Shown one piece after another: positions 29,448 through 38,965 of a stretch of DNA of 64,000 bases. The DNA lies in assembly GCF_030758615.1 (NCBI RefSeq), contig NZ_CP132381.1:434001-498000 (forward strand), given 5' to 3'. The translations under genes and the position numbers were made by a program. Position 1 is the stretch's first letter. Each line of letters starts with the position of its first letter. The notes beneath the pieces are model-generated. The model was given only the letters and a program-made list of their open reading frames with translations. It was not told where the DNA came from and did not search any database. This DNA is from Gilliamella apis (GTDB lineage: Bacteria > Pseudomonadota > Gammaproteobacteria > Enterobacterales > Orbaceae).

Positions 29448-31337
29448 TTAGACATCAAGTTCAACTTGGTCTCCTTTTTCTTGTAACCATTCTCGGCGAT
29501 CTTCGGCACGTTTTTTCGCCAGTAACATATCCATTAATGCCATTGTTTCTTCGGCATTATCTAGTGATAACTGAACTAATCTACGGGTGTTAGGATCCAT
29601 TGTGGTTTCGCGAAGTTGTAATGGATTCATTTCACCCAACCCTTTGAAACGTTGAACATTTGGCTTACCTTTTTTACGTTTAAGCTGATCTAAAATCCCT
29701 TCTTTTTCTTCTTCATCAAGGGCGTAATGAACTTCTTTGCCTAAATCGATACGATACAGTGGTGGCATGGCGACAAAAATATGTCCATGTTCAACCATGG
29801 CTCGAAAGTGACGAACAAATAGTGCGCACAGTAACGTGGCAATATGCAATCCATCTGAGTCAGCATCGGCTAAAATACAGATTTTACCGTAGCGTAATTG
29901 ACTTAAATCATCACTATCAGGATCAATACCAATAGCTACTGAAATATCATGAATTTCTTGCGATCCTAATACTTCGTCAGATGAGACTTCCCAAGTATTT
30001 AATATTTTACCTTTCAACGGCATAATTGCTTGATATTCACGATCGCGAGCCTGTTTAGCTGACCCGCCTGCAGAATCACCTTCGACTAAAAATAGTTCAG
30101 TACGACTTAAATCTTGTGACGAACAATCGGCCAATTTACCCGGTAAAGCTGGACCACTGGTTAGTTTTTTACGGATGACTTTTTTGGATGCTCTTAAGCG
30201 TTTTTGAGCACTGGAAATTACCATCTCAGCAAGTAATTCGGCAATTTGTACATTTTGATTCAACCACAGGCTAAATGCATCTTTAACAATAGCTGAAACA
30301 AAAGCTGCACTTTGTCTTGATGATAAACGTTCTTTGGTCTGACCGGCAAATTGCGGTTCTTGCATTTTTACTGATAACACATAGGCACAGCGTTCCCAAA
30401 TATCATCGGCGGTTAATTTTAAACCACGCGGTAATAAATTACGAAACTCACAAAATTCACGCATGGCATCAAGTAATCCTTGACGTAAACCGTTGACATG
30501 GGTGCCACCTTGCACAGTAGGAATTAAGTTAACGTAACTTTCAGTTAATAATTCACCACCTTCTGGTAACCAAAGTAATGCCCATTCAACCGCTTCTGTT
30601 TCACCTGTATGGCTACCAGTAAATGGTTGTTCCGGTAATAGTGTGTAACCACTAACTGACTCTATCAGATAATCTTTTAAACCGTCTTGATAACACCAGC
30701 GTTGCTCAGTACTGTTAATTTTGTCTTTAAAAATGATTTCCAGTCCCGGGCAAAGTACAGCTTTCGCTTTAAGCAAATGAGTTAGGCGAGGTACTGAGAA
30801 GCGAGGTGAATCAAAATATTTTTCATCCGGCCAAAAACGTACTTTTGTACCAGTATTTCGTCGGCCACAGGTGCCAATTACATGTAAATCTTCAACTTTA
30901 TCACCATTTTCAAAGGCGATTTGGTAAACTTGTCCATCACGGTTTACGGTGACTTCTACGCGTTTGGATAAGGCATTGACAACAGAGATACCCACCCCAT
31001 GTAAACCACCAGAAAATTGATAGTTTTTGTTGGAGAACTTACCACCAGCATGTAAGCGACAAAGTAATAGTTCAATAGCCGGTACGCCTTCTTCAGGATG
31101 GATATCAACAGGCATACCTCGACCATCATCAATAACCTCAAGTGAATTGTCTTCATAAAGGGTTACTTTCACTTGGCGAGCATGGCCAGCAATAGCCTCA
31201 TCGACACTATTATCAATCACCTCTTGCCCTAAATGATTGGGGCGAGCTGTGTCAGTATACATTCCAGGACGATGACGAACAGGATCGAGCCCTTTTAAGA
31301 CCTCAATATCAACTGCATTATAAGTGGATTGTGACAT
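29448..31337 (-). CDS. parE: DNA topoisomerase IV subunit B
   Basis: ParE (629 residues, E. coli 630) is the ATPase subunit. The GHKL ATP-binding motifs are VIDNSVDEAIAGH (Glu and Asn), DDGRGMPVD and SGGLHGVGISVVNALS. The TOPRIM domain has EGDSAGGSAKQARDR and ILADADSDGLHI. It starts the parE-parC-djlA-trkH transcription unit and is divergent from dmsA, with 222 bp between them. Confidence 0.97.
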   Translation of the reverse strand: MSQSTYNAVDIEVLKGLDPVRHRPGMYTDTARPNHLGQEVIDNSVDEAIAGHARQVKVTLYEDNSLEVIDDGRGMPVDIHPEEGVPAIELLLCRLHAGGKFSNKNYQFSGGLHGVGISVVNALSKRVEVTVNRDGQVYQIAFENGDKVEDLHVIGTCGRRNTGTKVRFWPDEKYFDSPRFSVPRLTHLLKAKAVLCPGLEIIFKDKINSTEQRWCYQDGLKDYLIESVSGYTLLPEQPFTGSHTGETEAVEWALLWLPEGGELLTESYVNLIPTVQGGTHVNGLRQGLLDAMREFCEFRNLLPRGLKLTADDIWERCAYVLSVKMQEPQFAGQTKERLSSRQSAAFVSAIVKDAFSLWLNQNVQIAELLAEMVISSAQKRLRASKKVIRKKLTSGPALPGKLADCSSQDLSRTELFLVEGDSAGGSAKQARDREYQAIMPLKGKILNTWEVSSDEVLGSQEIHDISVAIGIDPDSDDLSQLRYGKICILADADSDGLHIATLLCALFVRHFRAMVEHGHIFVAMPPLYRIDLGKEVHYALDEEEKEGILDQLKRKKGKPNVQRFKGLGEMNPLQLRETTMDPNTRRLVQLSLDNAEETMALMDMLLAKKRAEDRREWLQEKGDQVELDV

Positions 31338-31435
31338 AACTTTTCTGTTTATTCGATTAAATGGGCTTATTATACCAATCTTTCCTTAAGATGCATGAAA
31401 TTAAATTTATAATAAAAAGCAAAGCTATTTTTTTA

Positions 31436-31449
31436 TTGATAATAATTCT
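31436..31449 (+). promoter_or_regulatory. Weak FNR-like site upstream of dmsA
   Basis: TTGAT-AATA-ATTCT has a perfect left half of the FNR box and a poor right half. It lies 111 bp upstream of dmsA. Anaerobic FNR control is expected for a dms operon, but this site alone is weak support. Confidence 0.25.
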
Positions 31450-31559
31450 TATTTCATTAATTTATTTTAAGTTAATTTCGATTTTAGTCTTTTTTCTGTT
31501 TTATAATTTTAACTGTAGTATTATGATAATGACATGCCAAATATAAATAAGCGAATAGG

Positions 31560-34010
31560 ATGAGCAAGTCAGATAATCAGATAACTCGGCGCGATTTTTT
31601 ACAAAAATCATTAGCAATCGGTAGTGTGGCCGCATTAACTAATGATTTACAATTACCTTTTGCTTATGCCTCGCCAGAGACAGATCTTGCCAACACCTCG
31701 GTACCTAATCCAACGAATCAAGAAAAGATTTTTTATAGTGCATGTTTAGTTAACTGTGGTAGTCGTTGCCCGTTAAAAGTACATGTTAAAAACGATATTA
31801 TTACTAAAATATCTGCTGAAGAAGGGATTAATGATGCGATCTTTGGTCAACATCAAATCCGTCCTTGTCTGCGAGGACGAGCTGTGCGTTGGCGTACTTA
31901 TGATCCGGAACGGCTAAAATATCCAATGCTACGAATCGGTAAACGGGGTGAAGGCAAATTTAAACGCATCTCGTGGGACGAAGCTATCGATCTATTAGCA
32001 GAGAAACTCAAATACACTATTAATCGCTATGGCAATGAAGCTATTTATTACCAATATGGTACGGGTACGACAGGGGCAAATATCTCAGGTCGTAATGCCT
32101 GTAAGCGATTTTTAAGTTGTATCGGTGGTCACCTTAATTATCATGGTGATTATTCAAGTGGACAGATCACCGCTATTCAACCTTTTATATATGGTAATGC
32201 TAAAGAGTCGTTGCTAGACCAAATCAAACATTCTGATCTAGTTGTGATGTTTGGACATAATGTTGCTGAAACTAGAATGTCGGGCGGTGGGCAGGTTGCT
32301 GAGTTATATACTGCATTAGCACAAAGTAAAGCAAGGGTAATTATTATTGATCCACGCCGTAGTGAAAGTGTCGTTGGTTATAATGCTGAGTGGCTGCCGA
32401 TTATTCCTGGTACTGACGCTGCGTTAGTCGCTGCAATTATTTATGCGTTGCTTGAAGAAGATCGTGTTGATGAGGCGATGCTTAACCAATATTGTGTGGG
32501 TTGGAATGCTGATACATTACCTGATAGTGCTCCGCCTTTTAGCGATTACAAATCTTATATTTTGGGTCTAGGGCATGACAGAACCGCAAAAACGCCAGAA
32601 TGGGCAGCTAAAAAAACCGGTATTCCAGCCAAACAAATTCGGCAGTTGGCATTAGATATTGTTAATGCTAAAGCAGCATGGATTTCACAAGGTTGGGGGC
32701 CACAGCGCTGGCAAAATGGTGAGCATACTACAAGGGCGATTATGATCCTACCGGTTATCACCGGTCAGTTTGGTAAGCGTGGTACTAACATTGGTACTTG
32801 GGGTGGTAGCGTAACTTATCCTGTGCCTGGCTTGAATATGGTTAACCCTGTTAAAACCAGTATTCCTTTCTTTTTATGGACGAAGGCAATTGATGAACCG
32901 TTAAGCATGACTGCGAAAAATTCTTATATAAAAGGTAAAGATAAATTAGATGTGGGTATTAAATTTATCTGGAGCTATGCTAGCAATGTTATTGGTAATC
33001 AACACGCCGATCTCAATCGGACTCACCAAATTTTACAAGACGAATCGAAATGTGAATTTATTTTAGTTTGGGATACCCATATGACTGCTTCAGCAAAATA
33101 TGCTGATCTACTGTTACCGGATGTTTCATCTGTAGAGAGTAATGATTTAATCAATAATTCATATGCATCAGGTGCTTATCATTATTTTATTCGTTTGCAA
33201 CGAGCAATAAAACCACTTTGGGAAAATCGTCCTGCTTATGAGGTTTTGACAGAATTGTCAGCAAAAATGGCAGTTAAAGATAAATTTACTGAAGGTCGGA
33301 GTCAAGATGATTGGATTGCTTATAGTTATAAAAAAATGCGTAAGCTCAATCCTAATTTACCGACTTTTGCCGAAACAGATGGAATGGGGATTGTTGATCG
33401 TAAATTAGCTGATAGCGATGCACAGATCGGATTAAAAGCTTTTCGCGATGATCCAATAAAAAATCCATTAAATACGCCGTCAGGTAAAATCGAAATTTAT
33501 TCAGAAGCATTAGCCAAAATTGCCAATGAATGGGAGTTTGATGACGATGATAAACTTTATCCTATACCGGCATATTTACCGGCAATAGAGGGGAGTGAAG
33601 ACCTGCAAACACAAGCGAAATATCCATTACAATTAATCGGTTTTCATATCAAAGGGCATTGTCATTCAAGTTATAGTAATCTTCCGCAACTGCGAGAAGC
33701 GGTAGCTAGTAGTCTCTGGATTAATCCAGTGGACGCAGAACAAAGACAGATAAAGCATGGTCAATTGGTTGAAGTTTATAATGACCGCGGTCGACTTTAC
33801 ATTCCAGCTAAAGTGACACCACGGATACTACCGGGAATTATCGCTCTTCCGCAAGGATTATGGGCCAAGACTAATGCTGCTGGCATTGATATTGGTGGTT
33901 GCATTAATCGTTTAACCTCCTTACGCCCCTCTGTGCTTGCTAAATCTAATCCTCAGCATACCAATTTGGTTGAAGTTAAACCAATAGCAGCTATGCCGTC
34001 GGCATCTTAA
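31560..34010 (+). CDS. dmsA: DMSO reductase catalytic subunit A
   Basis: DmsA (816 residues, E. coli 814) is the periplasm-facing molybdopterin subunit that reduces DMSO and many S- and N-oxides during anaerobic respiration. The Tat signal TRRDFLQK is at residues 9-16. The FS0 iron-sulfur cysteines are Cys62, Cys66, Cys70 and Cys103. The Mo-ligand serine lies in HGDYSSGQ, at Ser199 or Ser200. The molybdopterin-binding blocks SQGWGPQRW and GCINRLTS are present, and the DmsA/YnfE style runs through to HTNLVEV. It begins a dmsABCD operon divergent from parE. A GAATAGG lies directly against the ATG, so initiation may be weak. Confidence 0.94.
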   Translation: MSKSDNQITRRDFLQKSLAIGSVAALTNDLQLPFAYASPETDLANTSVPNPTNQEKIFYSACLVNCGSRCPLKVHVKNDIITKISAEEGINDAIFGQHQIRPCLRGRAVRWRTYDPERLKYPMLRIGKRGEGKFKRISWDEAIDLLAEKLKYTINRYGNEAIYYQYGTGTTGANISGRNACKRFLSCIGGHLNYHGDYSSGQITAIQPFIYGNAKESLLDQIKHSDLVVMFGHNVAETRMSGGGQVAELYTALAQSKARVIIIDPRRSESVVGYNAEWLPIIPGTDAALVAAIIYALLEEDRVDEAMLNQYCVGWNADTLPDSAPPFSDYKSYILGLGHDRTAKTPEWAAKKTGIPAKQIRQLALDIVNAKAAWISQGWGPQRWQNGEHTTRAIMILPVITGQFGKRGTNIGTWGGSVTYPVPGLNMVNPVKTSIPFFLWTKAIDEPLSMTAKNSYIKGKDKLDVGIKFIWSYASNVIGNQHADLNRTHQILQDESKCEFILVWDTHMTASAKYADLLLPDVSSVESNDLINNSYASGAYHYFIRLQRAIKPLWENRPAYEVLTELSAKMAVKDKFTEGRSQDDWIAYSYKKMRKLNPNLPTFAETDGMGIVDRKLADSDAQIGLKAFRDDPIKNPLNTPSGKIEIYSEALAKIANEWEFDDDDKLYPIPAYLPAIEGSEDLQTQAKYPLQLIGFHIKGHCHSSYSNLPQLREAVASSLWINPVDAEQRQIKHGQLVEVYNDRGRLYIPAKVTPRILPGIIALPQGLWAKTNAAGIDIGGCINRLTSLRPSVLAKSNPQHTNLVEVKPIAAMPSAS

Positions 34011-34029
34011 TCGGAAGGAGATGGTTCAA

Positions 34030-34644
34030 ATGCAATATGGTTTTTATATTAATTCTACCAAATGTACTGGTTGCAAAACTTGCCAAGTAAGTTGTAAAGA
34101 TGAAAAAGATAATGCGCTTGGTGTCCATTTCCGCCGTGTTTATGAATATGGCGGTGGTACATGGAAGCAAGTAGATGGATGTTGGCAAAATGATACATTT
34201 ACCTATTATTTGTCAATCTCTTGTAATCATTGTCAAGAGCCAACCTGTGTAAAAGGTTGCCCAACAGGCGCTATGCATAAACGCCAAGAAGATGGGTTAG
34301 TGGTAGTCAATCAAGATGTGTGTATTGGTTGTCGCTATTGTGAAATGCGTTGCCCTTACGGTGCACCACAATATGATCATCAAAAAAAGGTAATGTCTAA
34401 ATGTGATGGTTGTTATGAACGTGTAGCGCAAGGTTTAAAACCTGTATGTGTTGAGTCTTGTCCTCAACGCGCTTTAGATTTTGATGACATTAATACCTTG
34501 CGTCAACGTTATGGTGATGAGTGCGATATTGCTCCATTACCTAGTTCAGATTTAACCAAACCAAGTATTGTGATAAAGCCACATGCGCAAGCTAAAATAT
34601 CGGGTGACTCGCTTGGTAAAGTGCTTAATCCTGAGGAGGTCTAG
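34030..34644 (+). CDS. dmsB: DMSO reductase electron-transfer subunit B
   Basis: DmsB (204 residues, E. coli 205) holds four [4Fe-4S] clusters that pass electrons from DmsC to DmsA. Cysteine groups are in CTGCKTCQVSC, CNHCQEPTCVKGCPTGA, CIGCRYCEMRCPYGAP and CDGC...CVESCP. I chose the ATG at 34030, because GGAAGGAG (34013-34020) then has 9-nt spacing. An ATG at 34021 touches that site, although it is in frame and adds three residues. It lies 10-19 nt after dmsA and ends one base before the dmsC start. Confidence 0.94.
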   Translation: MQYGFYINSTKCTGCKTCQVSCKDEKDNALGVHFRRVYEYGGGTWKQVDGCWQNDTFTYYLSISCNHCQEPTCVKGCPTGAMHKRQEDGLVVVNQDVCIGCRYCEMRCPYGAPQYDHQKKVMSKCDGCYERVAQGLKPVCVESCPQRALDFDDINTLRQRYGDECDIAPLPSSDLTKPSIVIKPHAQAKISGDSLGKVLNPEEV

Positions 34645-34645
34645 T

Positions 34646-35485
34646 ATGCATGAACTTCCACTGGTATTTTTTACGATATTTGGGCAATTATCCGCAGGAA
34701 TGATCTTACTTAGTAGTTTGTTTTATCTTGTTTATCGTTCAAAAAACAAATTAGCTATCACTCAAAAAATTAATGCAGTAGCGTTAATTTTCATGGCGAT
34801 TGGTATGGCGATTGCTTCATTTCATTTAGGTCAACCATTACGCGCATTCAATGTGATTTTTGGTATCGGCCGTTCACCAATGAGTAATGAAATTTTTACC
34901 TTTGGCTTATTATTTGCTATGACATTTGCTTTTGTATTGCTTAATTATTTTGTCTTGTATCCAAATAGTACCAAATTACAAATCATCAAACCTCTATGCC
35001 AAAAAATTAACCGTATACCACATTTAAACTATTTATTGGCGATGATCTTGGTTATTTTAAGCCTATTTTTTGTTTGGACAATCGTATTAACCTATATGTT
35101 AGCAACAATAAAAACGTGGAATAGTTGTTATACCGCGATACAAATGTATACTGCGATGTTGGTATTGGGAGGAATTGCTGTTACTTGGTTAGGACTATAT
35201 CGAGCAGGTTATTGCGCTTTTTTTATTGGTAGTTTACTGATTCTGCTATTAAAAATGCCTTACTTAAAGTTAATGAGTGAAATTGCTCCAGACTTAACCT
35301 CTAATCAATATTGCTGGATAATAGCACAGTGCGCATTATTAATTATTTCTATCACATTGGTTTTATTTGCGATTTTAAGAAAGCAACATCAGGTAATGAT
35401 TTATCTATTGGCTTTTATTGGCGTATTTATCGCAGAAATTTGCGGACGTATCACTTTTTATAATTTGTGGATGATAACCGTTTAA
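34646..35485 (+). CDS. dmsC: DMSO reductase membrane anchor subunit C
   Basis: DmsC (279 residues, E. coli 287) anchors the complex and oxidises menaquinol. About eight hydrophobic helices are visible. The typical N-terminus MHELPLVFFTIFGQLSAG carries the HE/FG motif, and FHLGQPLRAFN is a family signature with the quinol-linked His. The sequence is more diverged than DmsA and DmsB, as is usual. I chose the ATG at 34646, with GAGGAGG six nt upstream, over an earlier in-frame start inside dmsB. Confidence 0.9.
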   Translation: MHELPLVFFTIFGQLSAGMILLSSLFYLVYRSKNKLAITQKINAVALIFMAIGMAIASFHLGQPLRAFNVIFGIGRSPMSNEIFTFGLLFAMTFAFVLLNYFVLYPNSTKLQIIKPLCQKINRIPHLNYLLAMILVILSLFFVWTIVLTYMLATIKTWNSCYTAIQMYTAMLVLGGIAVTWLGLYRAGYCAFFIGSLLILLLKMPYLKLMSEIAPDLTSNQYCWIIAQCALLIISITLVLFAILRKQHQVMIYLLAFIGVFIAEICGRITFYNLWMITV

Positions 35486-35537
35486 TTGTGCGGTAATTGA
35501 TGGTAATGGCATAATTAATTGGCTAATCAATATAGGA

Positions 35538-36104
35538 TTGAATAATTTGGATAACCTGACTTCTATCACGTTGGCGAAATTATTAGGCGCTTTTTTTTAT
35601 TATCCGCCTACCAGTAAACAAGTCACTGGTTTAATTGATGGATTATTACAGCTAGATCAGTTAGCAAAGTGGCCAAACCAACAATTAGTAACTGAACAAT
35701 GCCAAATCTTGAGTACTCAGATACAGCATGCAGAAATAGAATATCAATTCTCACTATTATTTGAAGGGCAAGGCATTATGTCGGCGCCACCTTGGGGTTC
35801 AGTCTATTTAGATCAAGAAAAACTACTAATGGGTGAATCACAAGAACGCTATCGTGAATTTTTACAGCAGCAAGGGTTGACGCTTGATACGGGTATGAAT
35901 GAGCCAGAAGATCAGTTTGGATTGATGTTAATGGCATATGCAATACTACTAGAAAAGCAGCAATTTGCTGCTGCACAGCAATTAATGACCGAATACCTTT
36001 TAAATTGGGCACCAATGTATTTGGATTGCTTAAAACAAAATCAAGTCAGTCTATTTTATCAAGCATTAGCGATTATTGCTGAACAATATTTACAAATGGT
36101 ATAA
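35538..36104 (+). CDS. dmsD: TorD/DmsD-family Tat chaperone
   Basis: This ~188-residue all-helical cytoplasmic protein should bind the DmsA Tat leader and hold it until the cofactor is inserted. Hallmarks are LGAFFYYPP near the N-terminus, SAPPWGSVYLDQE (~85-97) and MNEPEDQFGLML (~123-134), which match DmsD more than TorD. No ATG fits. A TTG at 35538 or a TTG at 35547 is used; TAGGA at 35533-35537 suits 35547 better, giving 185 residues. It lies 52 bp after dmsC and completes the operon. Confidence 0.87.
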   Translation: MNNLDNLTSITLAKLLGAFFYYPPTSKQVTGLIDGLLQLDQLAKWPNQQLVTEQCQILSTQIQHAEIEYQFSLLFEGQGIMSAPPWGSVYLDQEKLLMGESQERYREFLQQQGLTLDTGMNEPEDQFGLMLMAYAILLEKQQFAAAQQLMTEYLLNWAPMYLDCLKQNQVSLFYQALAIIAEQYLQMV

Positions 36105-36169
36105 CTCTGATTATATAGCAAATAAAGCGCTCACTTATTTAAGTCAAAATATGCATTGATAGCTGTTGT

Positions 36170-36197
36170 TTGCAGCTTTTTAACGAACAGGTATAAT
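36170..36197 (+). promoter_or_regulatory. ubiA promoter
   Basis: TTGCAG (-35, 36170-36175), 16 bp, TATAAT (-10, 36192-36197) lies 33 bp before the ubiA start. The -10 is perfect and the -35 fair, so ubiA is transcribed independently of dms. Confidence 0.6.
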
Positions 36198-36229
36198 CCA
36201 CCTATTATGATTCGGGACAATGACAACCT

Positions 36230-37060
36230 ATGTTAGCTTATTTACAACTGATGCGATTAGACAAGCCAATTGGTTCCTTACTGCTACTTTGGCCAACATT
36301 GTGGGCGATTTGGCTTGCTACATCTACGCCATCTGTTCATGTTGTTGTTGTGTTTGTTGTTGGTGTGATTGTTATGCGCTCAGCTGGCTGTGTGGTTAAT
36401 GATTACGCTGATCGGCATTTTGATGGTAAAGTCGAACGTACTAAGAATCGTCCTCTCGCCCGTGGTGCATTGAGCGAAAAAAATGCCTTATACACTTTAT
36501 TCGTATTACTGCTTATTGCGCTTGGTTTATTGCTTACTTTGGATAAATTAACTTGGTTAATGGCTGGTTTTGCATTAATCACGGCAATGCTTTATCCATT
36601 TATGAAACGTTACACACATTTACCTCAGGTGACTTTAGGCATTGCCTTTAGCTGGGGAATTCCAATGGCCTATGCGGCAACAATAGCTCAATTTCCGATA
36701 ACTTGTTGGTTACTGTGTCTAGCTAATGTATGTTGGACAATAGCTTATGATACCGAATATGCTATGGTCGATCGCGATGATGATCTTAAAATAGGCATCA
36801 AGTCCACTGCTATCCTATTTGGTGACTATGACAAGTTTATTATTGGATTACTGCAAATCATAACCTTAGTTTGCCTGACATTGATCGGCATAAACAATCA
36901 TTTTCAGCAATTTTATTATATTGGTTTAATCATCGCCTTATTGCTATTTATTTATCAACAATGGTTAATCAAAGACCGTGATAGAAGCAATTGTTTTAAA
37001 GCGTTTATGAATAATAATTATATAGGATTGTTTATATTTATAGCGATCTTGGTTAGTTAA
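36230..37060 (+). CDS. ubiA: 4-hydroxybenzoate polyprenyltransferase
   Basis: UbiA (276 residues, E. coli 290) joins a polyprenyl chain to 4-hydroxybenzoate, an early membrane step of ubiquinone synthesis. Two aspartate-rich motifs are present: NDYADRHFD (57-65), with Mg-diphosphate binding, and [12 protein letters not shown] (~180-191). About eight or nine helices are visible. The N-terminus is ~13 residues shorter than in E. coli, but starts at [15 protein letters not shown], which carries the conserved motif. ubiC, its usual partner, is absent beside it. Presence of a ubiquinone gene indicates some aerobic respiration. Confidence 0.95.
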   Translation: MLAYLQLMRLDKPIGSLLLLWPTLWAIWLATSTPSVHVVVVFVVGVIVMRSAGCVVNDYADRHFDGKVERTKNRPLARGALSEKNALYTLFVLLLIALGLLLTLDKLTWLMAGFALITAMLYPFMKRYTHLPQVTLGIAFSWGIPMAYAATIAQFPITCWLLCLANVCWTIAYDTEYAMVDRDDDLKIGIKSTAILFGDYDKFIIGLLQIITLVCLTLIGINNHFQQFYYIGLIIALLLFIYQQWLIKDRDRSNCFKAFMNNNYIGLFIFIAILVS

Positions 37061-37163
37061 AAACACATTTACCATCATTATTTAACTTTCATCGCGAACA
37101 TTAATCACTTTAAACGATATATCTTAAATTGTAAAAGCGTTGCTTAGTAAAAAAGTAAAATGG

Positions 37164-37191
37164 TGGTATAGACTCCTCAATATTTTTTACA
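37164..37191 (+). repeat. Direct repeat copy 1 (28 bp, 180-bp spacing)
   Basis: TGGTATAGA-C-TCCT-C-AATATTTTTTACA. It differs from copy 2 only at two C/T positions. The function is unknown. Confidence 0.75.
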
Positions 37192-37343
37192 AGATTATTT
37201 TTAACTTTTTAAATTATTAAATTTAATGCGCTAGCCTTATTAGTAAGCGGAATACTATTGTAATATAGGTAAAGTAGGCATTTGCCTACCTTTAAGGTTA
37301 TTCGATTGCTAGTAATAAAACAGAAATATTATTTGTAAGTTAA

Positions 37344-37371
37344 TGGTATAGATTCCTTAATATTTTTTACA
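37344..37371 (+). repeat. Direct repeat copy 2 (28 bp, 180-bp spacing)
   Basis: TGGTATAGA-T-TCCT-T-AATATTTTTTACA. This is the second copy, 77 bp downstream of the end of the RpiR gene as transcribed. Confidence 0.75.
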
Positions 37372-37447
37372 TATTTTAACCACAATTAAAAATTTTGAGG
37401 AAAGGCGTTTTTGATAACTCAACTTTTATATTTAATTAAAAATAATA

Positions 37448-38341
37448 TTATTCAATATATTGTGCATTTTTATGTAATGGTTTTACTACATCAATACTAC
37501 GTTCTAAATGAACTTTTGATTTTTCGTGATCTAAGACCACAATTGCGATAAATAATGTATCTAATAAAGTTAGTTGAATAATTCGAGCTGCAGCATTTTG
37601 CCCTAATAATGGACCATTTTTAGCTGGACTAAAGATAGATAAGTCGGAAATTTCAGCTAGTTCAGATTGATGATTATTAGTAATACAAATAATCTTAGCT
37701 TTATTCTTTTTCGCAACCAATATTGCATTACATATTTCCGCTGTATTGCCTGATTGAGATATAGCAATAACTACATCGTTTTCTTTTAATTGACTCGCCA
37801 CCATTACCATCAAATGGTGATCACTATAAGTATGGCTGTGAATCCCAATTCTCAATAATTTATGTTCAAAATCCTGACCAACAATAGCTGAACCACCGAC
37901 ACCAAGAATAACGATACGGTTAGCATGAAAAATCCATTCTGCTGCTTTTGATATTATTTTAGCATCAACAATAGATTGGGCTTCTTTTAAAGCTTGTACA
38001 GAGTTATTAAAAACTTTTTCAATAATATTTTCGACATTATCTTTTTCAGATAGTTCTTGTTCTTTATCAAAAGGTAAAGCATCAAAATAAGAAAGTAATG
38101 CTTTTCGAATTTCTCTAAAACCAGAGTAACCTAATTTTTTAGATACTTTTACTAATAATGGTTCCGAAACTGATAATTCTTCTGCCACTTCTTTAATACT
38201 TGTTCTAGGCTTTAAATTTCCTTTAGTCATCATCCATTCAATAATTCGTTGTTCAGTATTACTTAAACTAGAAAGTGAAATACGAATCATTGCTCCAATT
38301 GCTAAAGCATTAGAATTTTCTGGATCATGTGTTTGTTTCAT
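37448..38341 (-). CDS. RpiR-family transcriptional regulator (AlsR-like)
   Basis: This 297-residue regulator has an N-terminal HTH_6 domain (~15-85, with LSNTEQRIIEWMM and SVSEPLLVKVSKKLGYSGFREIRKAL). A C-terminal SIS sugar-phosphate domain follows (~125-260, with VILGVGGSAIVGQDF and VIAISQSGNTAEI). I chose the ATG at 38341, because GGAGAG lies 6 nt upstream; the frame extends to 38359. It is divergent from rpiB. E. coli RpiR/AlsR likewise sits next to rpiB and represses the allose genes, so this protein probably senses a sugar phosphate and represses rpiB, the epimerase and the PTS gene. Name left open because RpiR paralogues are numerous. Confidence 0.85.
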   Translation of the reverse strand: MKQTHDPENSNALAIGAMIRISLSSLSNTEQRIIEWMMTKGNLKPRTSIKEVAEELSVSEPLLVKVSKKLGYSGFREIRKALLSYFDALPFDKEQELSEKDNVENIIEKVFNNSVQALKEAQSIVDAKIISKAAEWIFHANRIVILGVGGSAIVGQDFEHKLLRIGIHSHTYSDHHLMVMVASQLKENDVVIAISQSGNTAEICNAILVAKKNKAKIICITNNHQSELAEISDLSIFSPAKNGPLLGQNAAARIIQLTLLDTLFIAIVVLDHEKSKVHLERSIDVVKPLHKNAQYIE

Positions 38342-38447
38342 GGTTTCTCTCCATAACATTTTTCGGGTAATTTTAACCCAATTTCAATTTAAGCACATTG
38401 TAAAAAAAGATTTTTTTATTTTTGCCGTTAACTTTACAAAAAAATAA

Positions 38448-38459
38448 ATTAACGTTAAT
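38448..38459. promoter_or_regulatory. Palindrome ATTAACGTTAAT, candidate RpiR operator
   Basis: This perfect 12-bp palindrome lies 54 bp before the rpiB start in the divergent region. GTTAAC-like half-sites recur at 38427-38432 and GTTAA at ~38475. It is a reasonable operator for the adjacent regulator; no binding evidence is available. Confidence 0.4.
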
Positions 38460-38512
38460 ATTTTTAAGTGTGAAGTTAATTGTGTTTTTTTTAGTCAGAG
38501 AGGTGGAAATAT

Positions 38513-38965
38513 ATGAAAATTGCAATTGGTTATGATCATGTTGGATATATTTTAAGAAAAGATATCATTGATTATTTGGAGACTAAGAATATTACAGTGA
38601 TTGATCTTGGTGCGCCATCAACAGAAAGAACCGATTATCCGATTTATGCCAATAAAGTGGCAAGGGCTGTCAATTCAAAAGAAGCCGATTTAGGAATATT
38701 AATATGTGGCACAGGTATTGGTATTTCAATTGCGGCAAATAAATGTTCAGGAATAAGAGCGGTTGTTTGTAGTGATCCTTATTCTGCAAAATTATCACGT
38801 GAACATAATAATACTAATATTCTTGCTTTTGGTTCCCGTGTAGTGGGAAGTGAACTTGCAAAAATGATTGTTGAACAATGGTTAATGGCGAAATTTGAAG
38901 GCGGCCGTCACCAAAATAGAATAGATCAAATCGATGCTATTCAAAAAGGAGAATTTCATGAGTAA
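38513..38965 (+). CDS. rpiB: Ribose 5-phosphate / allose 6-phosphate isomerase (RpiB/LacAB family)
   Basis: This 150-residue isomerase interconverts ribose 5-phosphate and ribulose 5-phosphate, and in E. coli also allose 6-phosphate and allulose 6-phosphate. The catalytic-type Cys65 lies in LICGTGIGIS. The phosphate-binding residues are in GYDHVGY at the start and REHNNTN (~100-106). Its position between an RpiR regulator and an AlsE-like epimerase, with no pentose genes, favours the hexose 6-phosphate role. Its stop overlaps the next gene by 8 nt (ATGAGTAA), so they are translationally coupled. GAGAGGTGG precedes the start. Confidence 0.9.
   Translation: MKIAIGYDHVGYILRKDIIDYLETKNITVIDLGAPSTERTDYPIYANKVARAVNSKEADLGILICGTGIGISIAANKCSGIRAVVCSDPYSAKLSREHNNTNILAFGSRVVGSELAKMIVEQWLMAKFEGGRHQNRIDQIDAIQKGEFHE

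Larger units (their letters stand above)
37061..37447. other. Gene-free gap with a spaced direct repeat and a hairpin
   Basis: No coding region is visible in these 387 bp between convergent ubiA and the RpiR regulator. A 28-bp sequence beginning TGGTATAGA occurs at 37164-37191 and again at 37344-37371 with two mismatches, exactly 180 bp apart. Between the copies GTAGGCA-TT-TGCCTAC (37274-37289), bordered by AAA and CTTT, could terminate transcription in either direction. Confidence 0.6.

Noticed and set aside
37164..37371. CRISPR array
   Set aside because: Only two copies occur with 152 bp between them; spacers in CRISPR arrays are ~30 bp, and no cas gene is present.
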